Assembly: GCF_003383615.1 (NCBI RefSeq)
Contig: NZ_QNUL01000017.1
Location: 81,483-145,482 of the forward strand
DNA: 64,000 nt
Direction: 5' to 3'
Source: Dyadobacter luteus
GTDB taxonomy: Bacteria > Bacteroidota > Bacteroidia > Cytophagales > Spirosomataceae
Shown here: piece after piece, positions 53,193 through 60,406 of the stretch
How positions within the stretch are numbered: position 1 is the stretch's first letter
Layout: every line of letters starts with the position of its first letter
Notes under the pieces: generated by a model
Told to the model about the DNA's origin: nothing
Database searches by the model: none
Seen by the model: the letters and a program-made list of their open reading frames with translations, nothing else
Made by a program: the position numbers and the translations under genes

Positions 53193-53933
53193 ATGAATTT
53201 ATACAAAAAAACCCTGGTTCTGCTGCATGGGCATGGCATGGATGATACCATTTGGGATTATCTGGATGCAACGCTCAACGATTATTTTACGATCGTCAGA
53301 CCTAATCTTTCTCTCTACACTTCATCTCAGACAGTTGAAGAATATGCCGAAGAACTTCATCGCTTTCTGACGAGTGCCGGCATCACCAAACTGACTTTGA
53401 TCGGACATTCTATGGGTGGTTATATTGCATTGGCCTTTGCTGAAAAGTATCCGGATATGCTTGAAGGTTTTGGTCTGGTTCATTCCACAGCCTATGAAGA
53501 CGATGAAGCTAAAAAACAACAACGCCTGCAAAGCATAGAATTACTTAAAAATTACGGAACTGAGGCCTATATCAGAAACACTACGCCAAACATGTTTGGA
53601 GACAGGTTTAAGGAATTGTTCCCTGAAAAAGTACAGGCACATAGCGAACGTTATGGCAAATTGCCGGCTCAGGCACTCATTGCTGGTATGACTGCCATGA
53701 TACATCGTCCCGACCGCACAGCAGTATTGGCTCAAATGCCTTTCCCTGTATTGTTTATTATGGGTATGCAGGATAAACTCATCGCTTTTGAGAGTTGCAT
53801 TGCGTTGTCCGAATACCCGAAACAAAGCTATCCTTTTATCCTGGCAGAAGCGGGACATATGGGGATGGTAGAACGTCCTGATGCAACATCGAGAATGATC
53901 AGCTGGTATATGAATAAAATTTCCTCTTTATAA
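53193..53933 (+). CDS. Alpha/beta-hydrolase
   Basis: The 246-residue protein has the standard alpha/beta-hydrolase fold motifs: an oxyanion-hole segment (LVLLHGHGMDDTIWDYLD), a nucleophile elbow GHSMGG (LTLIGHSMGGYIALAFAEKY), a catalytic Asp region (VLFIMGMQDKLIAFE) and a catalytic His (LAEAGHMGMVERPD). No signal peptide is seen, so it is cytoplasmic. The family covers esterases, lipases and C-C hydrolases, and the substrate is not readable from sequence. It is followed by a 15-bp hairpin. Confidence 0.9.
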   Translation: MNLYKKTLVLLHGHGMDDTIWDYLDATLNDYFTIVRPNLSLYTSSQTVEEYAEELHRFLTSAGITKLTLIGHSMGGYIALAFAEKYPDMLEGFGLVHSTAYEDDEAKKQQRLQSIELLKNYGTEAYIRNTTPNMFGDRFKELFPEKVQAHSERYGKLPAQALIAGMTAMIHRPDRTAVLAQMPFPVLFIMGMQDKLIAFESCIALSEYPKQSYPFILAEAGHMGMVERPDATSRMISWYMNKISSL

Positions 53934-53951
53934 GCCTTCTTATTGACCTAA

Positions 53952-54000
53952 AATGAGTTGGTATTCGTTAGTAATGAGTGAATACCAACTCATTCTATTT
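53952..54000 (+). terminator. Strong terminator-type hairpin between two hydrolase genes
   Basis: A perfect 15-bp stem (AATGAGTTGGTATTC at 53952-53966, complement at 53980-53994) with a 13-base loop is followed by CTATTTT. It ends only 14 bases before the ATG of the next gene, so it may also sit in that gene's leader. Confidence 0.8.
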
Positions 54001-54008
54001 TAAACGCT

Positions 54009-55238
54009 ATGCTAAAACATATCCCTACTCTCAAATTGCCTAAAATTCACATTTTCTTTATTGCCTTTTTGTTTTTTCTGGCATCCTGTGAAAAAGATCC
54101 TTCAACAACTCCCAAGGAAGATCAGTATCTGGTAAGCTCTTCACTGATTACGACTATTTCAAAAGAAACCGTTGTTCAGAATGCCGGGGGGAGTACTAAC
54201 GATGCCCAACTGAAAGCCTTCGCAGCACTGTACGTCAAAAATGGAGTGAAAGTTTATAAACTCAACTACAAAACAAAAAACACTGACGGACAGGAAATCA
54301 CAGCATCCGGCGCCTTGATCATGCCCGAGACCGATCAGTCGGTATCCATGATCAGTATTCAGCATGGCACCATCACTACTGATGCTGAAGCGCCTTCCAA
54401 TTTTGGAACCGGAACGGAAAGTGCTACCATGGGAACACTGTTTGGTGCCGTTGGTTACATTATTTCATATCCCGACTATATCGGTTATGGTGCATCCAAC
54501 AATGTCCCCCATCCCTACGAGCATCGTGCAAGTCTGGCCTCAGCATCACTGGATATGCTGAGAGCAGCTAAAGAATTCATTTCTCATCAGAATGAGGTCA
54601 AATGGAATGATAAGCTCTATATCGGTGGCTATTCCGAAGGAGGTTATGCGACAATGTCTCTGCAAAAGAAAATTGAAGAAGAGGCTTCTTCTGAATTTAA
54701 TCTGATCGCATCGAGCTGTGGGGCAGGTGCATACGATAAAACCGCTTTCATGAAAGAAATCGTCAATAATACAACCATTGGCGTTGCCGCCTACAACAGA
54801 TTATATCTTTGGGTTTTACTTACCTACGACCGCATTTATAAACTGAATAAGCCTGCGACCTATTATTTTAAGGAGCCATGGGCAACCCAGATTGCGGCGG
54901 CAAATGGAGATCCTTCCAAACTGGCGATTGGTGTAAGCTTCAACACAATTCTGACAGACACCTTTAGAAAAGCCCTCAATGATGGAACGGATGCTGCGTT
55001 TATCAATGCTATTGCAGACAACAATGTATACAATTGGAAACCGAAAACGCCTACGAAACTGTATCATGGTAATGAAGATCCGCTTGTTTTCTATTTCAAT
55101 TCTGTGAATGCTGTAAATGCTATGAAAGGTTTGGGAGCAACTAACGTCGAGCTCATCACTATAGACAAGGGAACACACTCGTCGTCTATCACTCCTTTCC
55201 TTTTAGGAACATTTACCTTCTTTGTTTCTACCAACTAA
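54009..55238 (+). CDS. Lipoprotein secretory-lipase-like hydrolase
   Basis: The 409-residue protein has a lipoprotein signal (FFIAFLFFLASC) and an alpha/beta-hydrolase body of the secretory lipase/LIP type. Its motifs are SGALIMPETD, DYIGYGASNNVPHPYEHRAS, the nucleophile elbow GGYSEGGYATM, an Asp region (YHGNEDPLVF) and His (KGTHSSS). LIP-type enzymes hydrolyse esters of lipids or other acyl compounds outside the cytoplasm. It starts only 14 bases after a strong hairpin, so its own promoter must overlap that region. A TAnnTTTG element lies just after the gene and probably serves cysM. Confidence 0.87.
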   Translation: MLKHIPTLKLPKIHIFFIAFLFFLASCEKDPSTTPKEDQYLVSSSLITTISKETVVQNAGGSTNDAQLKAFAALYVKNGVKVYKLNYKTKNTDGQEITASGALIMPETDQSVSMISIQHGTITTDAEAPSNFGTGTESATMGTLFGAVGYIISYPDYIGYGASNNVPHPYEHRASLASASLDMLRAAKEFISHQNEVKWNDKLYIGGYSEGGYATMSLQKKIEEEASSEFNLIASSCGAGAYDKTAFMKEIVNNTTIGVAAYNRLYLWVLLTYDRIYKLNKPATYYFKEPWATQIAAANGDPSKLAIGVSFNTILTDTFRKALNDGTDAAFINAIADNNVYNWKPKTPTKLYHGNEDPLVFYFNSVNAVNAMKGLGATNVELITIDKGTHSSSITPFLLGTFTFFVSTN

Positions 55239-55248
55239 ATACTATCCT

Positions 55249-55256
55249 TATATTTG
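55249..55256 (+). promoter_or_regulatory. Possible -7 element of cysM
   Basis: TATATTTG is an exact TAnnTTTG match 182 bases upstream of the cysM start. A TTTG at 55221-55224 is 24 bases away, slightly too far for the usual -33 spacing. The implied leader of about 175 bases is long and has no recognised riboswitch. Confidence 0.4.
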
Positions 55257-55437
55257 TTCCCCAGTAAACAAATAGAGTAAATATGTTTTTGCAAATATCA
55301 GGTGATTTCATTTTTGTTGGAGTATCAGGAAAACAGTATAACCTGCTGCGATGTTAATTGAAATCCGGATTGGCCATTAGCCAGTCTGCTTCATATATGC
55401 AGTTAATGAAATCTATTTACTTTTCTCCGATAACAAA

Positions 55438-56310
55438 ATGTCATCACTTCTTGAACTGGTAGGCAATACGCCACTTGTTGAATTAAAAAATATAAATCCG
55501 AATCCCAATGTAAAACTATACGGCAAACTGGAAGGTAACAATCCCGGAGGGAGTGTGAAGGACAGGGCCGCTTATAGCATGATCAAAGGGGCGCTGGATC
55601 GCGGCGAAATAAAAGCAGGAACAAAATTGATAGAGGCAACCAGTGGTAATACCGGTATTGCTCTGGCCATGATTGCCCGACTCTTTGATGTGGAGATTGA
55701 GCTGATTATGCCACAAAACTCTACCCGCGAGCGTGTATTGACCATGGAAGCATTTGGCGCAAAAGTGACGTTAACGGAAACCATGGAAGGAGCGCGTGAC
55801 TACGCAGAGGAAAAAGCTTCCAAAAATGGATATCTGATGCTGAATCAATTTGCAAATCCTGATAACTGGAAAGCACATTACAACACAACAGGACCTGAAA
55901 TCTGGAAGGACACAAACCACCAGATCACCCATTTCGTATCCTCCATGGGTACAACCGGGACAATCATGGGTGTTTCTCATTATCTGAAAGAACAGAATCC
56001 GGATATTCAGATTGTAGGTTGCCAACCAACTGACGGAGCCAGCATACCGGGTATCAGAAAATGGCCGGAAGAATACCTCCCTAAAATTTTTGATCGCCAG
56101 CGTGTGGACAGAGTTATTGAGGTTACAGAAGCTGACGCTGTCGCCACAACACGTTTACTAGCTAAAAATGAAGCAGTTTTCGCAGGAATGAGCAGTGGTG
56201 GAGCTGCATGGGCGGCAGTGCAACTGGCTAAAGAAATCGAATCCGGTGTGATTGTATTTATAGTCTGCGACCGGGGAGACCGCTATCTTTCAAGTGACTT
56301 GTTTGGCTAA
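55438..56310 (+). CDS. cysM: Cysteine synthase B (O-acetylserine sulfhydrylase)
   Basis: This 290-residue PLP enzyme has the N-terminal motif LLELVGNTPLVEL, the PLP-lysine Lys41 in GGSVKDRAAY, the phosphate loop SGNTGIALA, and MGTTGTIMGVS. The C-terminal segment (EAVFAGMSSGGAAWAAVQLA) and the overall short length match CysM rather than CysK. It makes cysteine from O-acetylserine and sulfide or thiosulfate. It stands alone with a possible long leader. A hairpin lies 50 bases downstream. Confidence 0.93.
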   Translation: MSSLLELVGNTPLVELKNINPNPNVKLYGKLEGNNPGGSVKDRAAYSMIKGALDRGEIKAGTKLIEATSGNTGIALAMIARLFDVEIELIMPQNSTRERVLTMEAFGAKVTLTETMEGARDYAEEKASKNGYLMLNQFANPDNWKAHYNTTGPEIWKDTNHQITHFVSSMGTTGTIMGVSHYLKEQNPDIQIVGCQPTDGASIPGIRKWPEEYLPKIFDRQRVDRVIEVTEADAVATTRLLAKNEAVFAGMSSGGAAWAAVQLAKEIESGVIVFIVCDRGDRYLSSDLFG

Positions 56311-56362
56311 CTTACTGTTAGCTAAGTCCTGGTATTTACGGATTTGAATTTCCCGATTTTTT

Positions 56363-56403
56363 TAGCGGTTAGCTGCAAGCTCATGGCTCACAGCTAACCG
56401 CTA
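56363..56403. repeat. Perfect hairpin, possible dispersed intergenic repeat
   Basis: A 13-bp perfect stem (TAGCGGTTAGCTG at 56363-56375, complement at 56391-56403) with a 15-base loop lies between two convergent genes. The T run lies before the hairpin on the plus strand, so it does not fit an intrinsic terminator in either direction. AGCTAA-type words recur around it, suggesting a repeat element. This is inference. Confidence 0.5.
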
Positions 56404-56411
56404 ATGGCTAC

Positions 56412-56831
56412 TCAAAACCAGCCAGATCCCAGATTACGGAATGGCCAGGGAATCGCTGCCAATATAATGATAAGTGCAAGCGCATAGAAATAAAGTACGG
56501 TTCTGTGCTTATCTGCACCTTCCACTTTTTTAGAGCGAACTCTTCCAACCGTGATCAAAACGATAGCAATGAGCATCATGAAGACGTGCTCAATGGAATA
56601 GAATCTGAAAACCTTTTCACTGATCAGACTAAAATTCACTTTCGGGCTCATGAAGTACAATACAAGACCTATAAGCAATTGTGTATGCGTAGCAATCAAT
56701 GCAAAAAGATAAATTTTGTTATCGCCTTGCTTGTTACTTTTCCAGCTGGAATAGGCAGTAAAAATCGCAGCCAGAAGTAATGCCAACACAACATAACGCA
56801 GTCCCGAGTGGGCACGTAGTAGAATATTCAT
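56412..56831 (-). CDS. Four-helix membrane protein with conserved-type histidines
   Basis: The 139-residue protein has four predicted transmembrane helices (YVVLALLLAAIFTAYSSW; IYLFALIATHTQLLIGLVLY; IEHVFMMLIAIVLITVGRV; LYFYALALIIILAAIPW). Histidines lie in or near helices (AHSGLRYV; ATHTQLLIG; IEHVFMML; DKHRT). The layout recalls small four-helix cytochrome-b-type membrane proteins, so haem binding is conceivable. I do not recognise a specific family. It is read away from the DUF4286 gene and converges on cysM, with a perfect hairpin between them. Confidence 0.72.
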   Translation of the reverse strand: MNILLRAHSGLRYVVLALLLAAIFTAYSSWKSNKQGDNKIYLFALIATHTQLLIGLVLYFMSPKVNFSLISEKVFRFYSIEHVFMMLIAIVLITVGRVRSKKVEGADKHRTVLYFYALALIIILAAIPWPFRNLGSGWF

Positions 56832-56994
56832 AGAAAAAACAAGTTACGGTGAATTTGTAATAGCAGCAAAGGTAATGCTGAAACGAGCTTCTCCCAAATA
56901 TTTCCGGCCTCCTCATCGCAGTAAAAACAGATTCCCGAGTTGTCAGGATTTAATTACGATATTTGTAAAAAAGTAAAGACAAAACGCGTCACCA

Positions 56995-57297
56995 ATGATT
57001 ATTTTCAATATTACCGTTAACATCAGCTATGCAGCTGAAAAAGATTGGCTTTCTTACATGAAGGAAACGCATATTCCTGAAATTAAAGCCACCGGCTTGC
57101 CTGTGGAAGTGAAGCTTCTTCGACTGCTTACCGAGATAGAAAATGAAGGATCTACCTATACTTCTCAGTTTTCGTTCAGAACAATGGAAGATTTTCTCGC
57201 CTATCAGACCAATCATCAGGCCGATTTACAGAATAAACACCACGAGCTTTTTAATGGACAATATGTGTCTTTCCGTACCCTGCTCGAAGAAGCATAA
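56995..57297 (+). CDS. DUF4286-family small protein
   Basis: This 100-residue protein matches the DUF4286 pattern by eye: MIIFNITVNISYAAEKDWLS, KETHIPEIKATG, LLTEIENEGSTYTSQFSFRT and HHELFNGQYVSFRTLLEE. These are small alpha/beta-barrel proteins of unknown function common in Bacteroidota. There is no signal peptide, so it is cytoplasmic. It diverges from the four-helix membrane protein gene. Confidence 0.8.
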   Translation: MIIFNITVNISYAAEKDWLSYMKETHIPEIKATGLPVEVKLLRLLTEIENEGSTYTSQFSFRTMEDFLAYQTNHQADLQNKHHELFNGQYVSFRTLLEEA

Positions 57298-57528
57298 GTG
57301 ATTCTGAACCTCTTATAAAGTCTCTGAAATAAATTCGAATAAACCTTGTTTTTGGCTTGACATTAAAGGATTAATTGCCTTTATTTAGTTTACCATTCGT
57401 TATCAGAATTACCTCAGAAAATGGCGCATTTGTACTTTTTCCTGAGTCATACATATCTGATGATCGTTATAGTTAGTACGATATGACGTTTGGTACAAAG
57501 TAATGTTTTACCTTAAACCTAAGTGCTT

Positions 57529-57909
57529 ATGAGACTGCAGATGCAAGCAATTCACTTTGACGCTGATCCTAAATTGTTGTCCTTTATACAGCAGAAGCTC
57601 GATAAACTGGATACGTTTTACGATAAGATCACAAGTGGTGAGGTATTTTTAAAACTGGATAAAAGCGAAAGCGCCAAAACTCATACAAAACTCCTCGAAG
57701 TAAAATTATATGTTCCCGGTGGGACTATGTTTGTAACCGAAAAGGGGACTACATTCGAAGAAGCTACCGACCTGGCAGTTGATACTCTCAAAATGCAGGT
57801 TAAAAAATTCAAGAATAAGCGTAGTAATGGTCGTGTGAATAAGCCTGTCGACGGAGCTGTGGAAGATGACGGCGAACTGGCGCTGATTGCTGAAGATATA
57901 GAAGAATAA
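57529..57909 (+). CDS. hpf: Ribosome hibernation-promoting factor
   Basis: The 126-residue protein matches the short HPF/RaiA family: MRLQMQAIHFDADPKLLSF, LDKLDTFYDKITSGEVFLKL, VEVKLYVPGG-type and FEEATDLAVDTLKMQVKKFK. An acidic tail follows (EDDGELALIAEDIEE). These proteins bind the ribosome in stationary phase to inactivate and protect it. I use the ATG at 57529; a GTG two codons earlier is possible. It ends with a strong terminator. Its long upstream gap has no clear TAnnTTTG promoter. Confidence 0.9.
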   Translation: MRLQMQAIHFDADPKLLSFIQQKLDKLDTFYDKITSGEVFLKLDKSESAKTHTKLLEVKLYVPGGTMFVTEKGTTFEEATDLAVDTLKMQVKKFKNKRSNGRVNKPVDGAVEDDGELALIAEDIEE

Positions 57910-57930
57910 TTTTTTTTAAACATACTTAGG

Positions 57931-57962
57931 AGAAGCTGTCATCATTGGCAGCTTCTTTTTTA
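57931..57962 (+). terminator. Intrinsic terminator of hpf
   Basis: A 10-bp stem including one G-U pair (57931-57940 with 57947-57956) with a 6-base loop is followed by a run of T. It lies 21 bases after the hpf stop codon. Confidence 0.9.
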
Positions 57963-58035
57963 TTGAGCTACTGGTTGTGTAGTTTTCCGATTTAACCGAA
58001 TTTTGACAGATCTTAAGTAACCTACTATATTTTAA

Positions 58036-58449
58036 ATGGATATCGAGCCAGTTATCAATGCGTCATTTGACCATTTTTTCAGCTTCACTCAGGAGCAGGT
58101 AATACAATTTGCTGCACTTACAGGAGACAACAATCCTATTCACCTCGACGCAGACTACGCCGCCACGACCAATTTCAAACGTCCCATTATTCATGGTATG
58201 CTGGGAACTACTGTATTTACTAAAGTTTTGGGAACACAGTTTCCTGGCTTCGGATCGATCTATCTGAAACAAACAGTAGAGTATCTTCGTCCTATGTATG
58301 TGGATACAGAATACAAGGCAGTATTTACGATCAAATCAATTCAGCCTGAAAAACATATTGCTGAAATTGCTACTGATATCTACGATGTCAATACAAAGAA
58401 GATAGTGACACGTGGAGTGGCTACGATGATCAACGATCAAAAATTCTAA
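58036..58449 (+). CDS. MaoC-like (R)-specific enoyl-CoA hydratase
   Basis: The 137-residue protein is a single hot-dog domain of the MaoC type, with the catalytic Asp/His motif ALTGDNNPIHLDADYA and the helix segment FKRPIIHGMLGT. Such enzymes hydrate trans-2-enoyl-CoA to (R)-3-hydroxyacyl-CoA, or act in related dehydration steps of fatty-acid metabolism. It is short and has no fused domain. It converges on the H1-like gene with a bidirectional terminator between. FadD lies a few kilobases upstream on the same strand, but the two are not cotranscribed. Confidence 0.92.
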   Translation: MDIEPVINASFDHFFSFTQEQVIQFAALTGDNNPIHLDADYAATTNFKRPIIHGMLGTTVFTKVLGTQFPGFGSIYLKQTVEYLRPMYVDTEYKAVFTIKSIQPEKHIAEIATDIYDVNTKKIVTRGVATMINDQKF

Positions 58450-58452
58450 GGC

Positions 58453-58483
58453 AATAAAAAACCCGGCTCAGTTGAACCGGGTT
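58453..58483. terminator. Bidirectional terminator between the MaoC-like and H1-like genes
   Basis: AACCCGG (58460-58466) pairs with CCGGGTT (58477-58483) around a 10-base loop. On the minus strand a T run follows (58454-58460 complement), and on the plus strand TTCTTAATTTC follows. It lies between two convergent genes. Confidence 0.8.
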
Positions 58484-58509
58484 CTTAATTTCTTTCGTGT
58501 GCCTTTCAA

Positions 58510-58689
58510 TTACTCAGCTGCGTTCTTTTTGTTCTGAACTTCTGAACGAATTTCCTGAGCCAAAGTCTTCAAATCCTGCATACCTTTACGAACACGCGTT
58601 CCAGCTGCCTGATTGTCTTTGTTGTAAAACTTATCGAAGTCTCCTTCTAAAGAAAGAATCAGATCTTTTACTTCATCGAATCGTGCCAT
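58510..58689 (-). CDS. Histone-H1-like small DNA-binding protein
   Basis: A 59-residue frame runs from ATG at 58689 to TAA at 58510 and begins MARFDEVKDLILSLEGDFDK. It continues with the segment FYNKDNQAAGTRVRKGMQDL and a basic C-terminus (QNKKNAAE). This matches the Bacteroidota histone-H1-like (Hc1) proteins, which are usually 55-60 residues and condense DNA. Because it is short it is easy to miss. It converges on the MaoC-like gene. It should act in the nucleoid. Confidence 0.9.
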   Translation of the reverse strand: MARFDEVKDLILSLEGDFDKFYNKDNQAAGTRVRKGMQDLKTLAQEIRSEVQNKKNAAE

Positions 58690-58888
58690 GTCTTATCTGT
58701 TTTTTTAGTTTAAAAATGCCCTAAACAAGCTAAAAACGCATGTTTAGACCGAAATTTAATAATTAAAAGTTTTAGTCCAACCCAAAAAACAAAAAAAAAG
58801 AACTTTAAAATCCAATTTATTCGTAACCATATAGATAAATATCTCATTTATAGACATTTATGAATAATAAATATTTTATTGAGCATAA

Positions 58889-58924
58889 TAAAAAAAGAGG
58901 GCATTTGATTAAAAAATGCCCTCT
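58889..58924 (-). terminator. Intrinsic terminator of the sphingolipid-type synthase gene
   Basis: An 11-bp perfect stem (AGAGGGCATTT at 58896-58906, complement at 58914-58924) is followed on the minus strand by TTTTTTATTATG. It lies 24 bases after the stop codon of the gene at 58948-60222. Confidence 0.9.
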
Positions 58925-58947
58925 GGAACCTATACAATGCGTTTTTA

Positions 58948-60222
58948 TTATTCTACGACTTCCTGATTTACTTCGTCGGACTGGTACACACGATTCTTAA
59001 GCTTTTCAGCCAAAGTTGTAAATGCATTCAATGTATATTCAACGTCGTCCAGCGTGTGAGCTGCTGTAGGGATAATTCTTAACATGATCTGTCCCTTAGG
59101 CACTACAGGATAAACCACAATAGAGCAAAATACCCCCATGTTTTCCCGAAGATCACGAACCATACGGGTTACCTCAGGTACTCCTCCTTCACTGTGAAGG
59201 AAAACTGGTGTTACCGGGGACTCAGTAGTTCCGATATTAAAACCTCTGCTTCTCAATCCATTCTGCATAGCATTCACATTCTCCCAAAGTTTAGCTCTCA
59301 GATCCGGATTTGCTTTCAGTAATTCAAGTCTTTTGCGGCCTGCTTCAACGTAAGGCATTGGCAATGCCTTCGCATAAGTCTGCGAACGCATATTATATTT
59401 CAGATACATGATGATTTGTGGATCATCAGCAGCGATAAACGCACCAATTGCAGCCATAGACTTCGCAAAAGTGGAGAAATACAAATCAATCTCCTTTTGC
59501 ACGCCAAGAAGCTCACCTACTCCTGCACCTGTTTCACCCATCGTTCCGAACCCGTGCGCATCATCCACCATCAGACGGAAGTCATATTTCTGCTTCAGCT
59601 CAGCAATCGCTTTAAGATCACCTACTTTACCAGACATCCCGAACACACCTTCTGTAATGACCAATACACCACCACCTTTTTCATTGGCAAGTTTGGTAGC
59701 GCGTTTAAGGTTCTTTTCAAGGCTGTCCATATCATTATGGTTAAACTTGTAGTATTCCCCAAGTTTAGCTTTGTGCAACCTTATACCATCTATAATACAG
59801 GCATGAGATTCTGCATCATAAACGATTACATCGCGGTGATCACAGATACACTCAATCGCGGACATAATCCCCTGATATCCATAATTTAAAAGAAATGCAT
59901 CCTTCTTTCCCACAAACTCTGCCAACTCTTTCTCAAACTCCTCATGTTGAGTAGAATTCCCTGACATCATTCTCGCACCCATCGGATAAGCCAGTCCCCA
60001 CTTCGCAGCAGCATCAGCATCAGCCTTTCTCACTTCCGGATGATTAGCCAGTCCAAGATAGTTGTTCAGGCTCCAGTTCAATACTTCCCGCCCCATAAAA
60101 CGCATCCTTGGTCCCAATTCCCCTTCCAACATCGGGAATGAAAAATAATGATGGCTTTTCAGCTCTTTAGCCGGATTACCGATTGGTCCAGAGTTGTTAT
60201 GCAGTTTCTCAAAAATATCCAC
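58948..60222 (-). CDS. Serine palmitoyltransferase-like PLP enzyme (alpha-oxoamine synthase)
   Basis: The 424-residue protein is an alpha-oxoamine synthase, with NNYLGLANHPEVRKA, GARMMSGNSTQHEEFEKELA, DAESHACIIDGIRLHKA, the PLP aspartate and His in VDDAHGFGTMGE (Asp221, His223), and the Schiff-base lysine Lys254 in STFAKSMAAIGAF. In Bacteroidota this group makes 3-ketosphinganine for sphingolipids, or the cysteate-derived product for sulfonolipids (capnines). It condenses an amino acid with a fatty acyl-CoA or ACP in the cytoplasm. The start is GTG at 60222, since TAG lies in frame nine bases upstream and no ATG is available. Confidence 0.88.
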   Translation of the reverse strand: MDIFEKLHNNSGPIGNPAKELKSHHYFSFPMLEGELGPRMRFMGREVLNWSLNNYLGLANHPEVRKADADAAAKWGLAYPMGARMMSGNSTQHEEFEKELAEFVGKKDAFLLNYGYQGIMSAIECICDHRDVIVYDAESHACIIDGIRLHKAKLGEYYKFNHNDMDSLEKNLKRATKLANEKGGGVLVITEGVFGMSGKVGDLKAIAELKQKYDFRLMVDDAHGFGTMGETGAGVGELLGVQKEIDLYFSTFAKSMAAIGAFIAADDPQIIMYLKYNMRSQTYAKALPMPYVEAGRKRLELLKANPDLRAKLWENVNAMQNGLRSRGFNIGTTESPVTPVFLHSEGGVPEVTRMVRDLRENMGVFCSIVVYPVVPKGQIMLRIIPTAAHTLDDVEYTLNAFTTLAEKLKNRVYQSDEVNQEVVE

Positions 60223-60272
60223 TCGCTTCTAATTTATATGAGTACCTTATTATTATATATGTTAGATAAATG

Positions 60273-60280
60273 CAAAAATA
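60273..60280 (-). promoter_or_regulatory. Possible -7 element of the sphingolipid-type synthase gene
   Basis: On the minus strand this reads TATTTTTG, a TAnnTTTG match 51 bases upstream of the GTG start. No -33 TTG is seen at normal spacing. The region is A-rich, so a chance match is possible. Confidence 0.3.
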
Positions 60281-60406
60281 AAAAAAATTACATTACCTTA
60301 ATAATCCCTTCGTCTTCAAGCACTTTGTAAATTGAGAAAATAACAGAAAACATCCGTTATCTGATCAGTATTTAAACAGCAATATAAGCGCAAACCGGAC
60401 CTGTAT

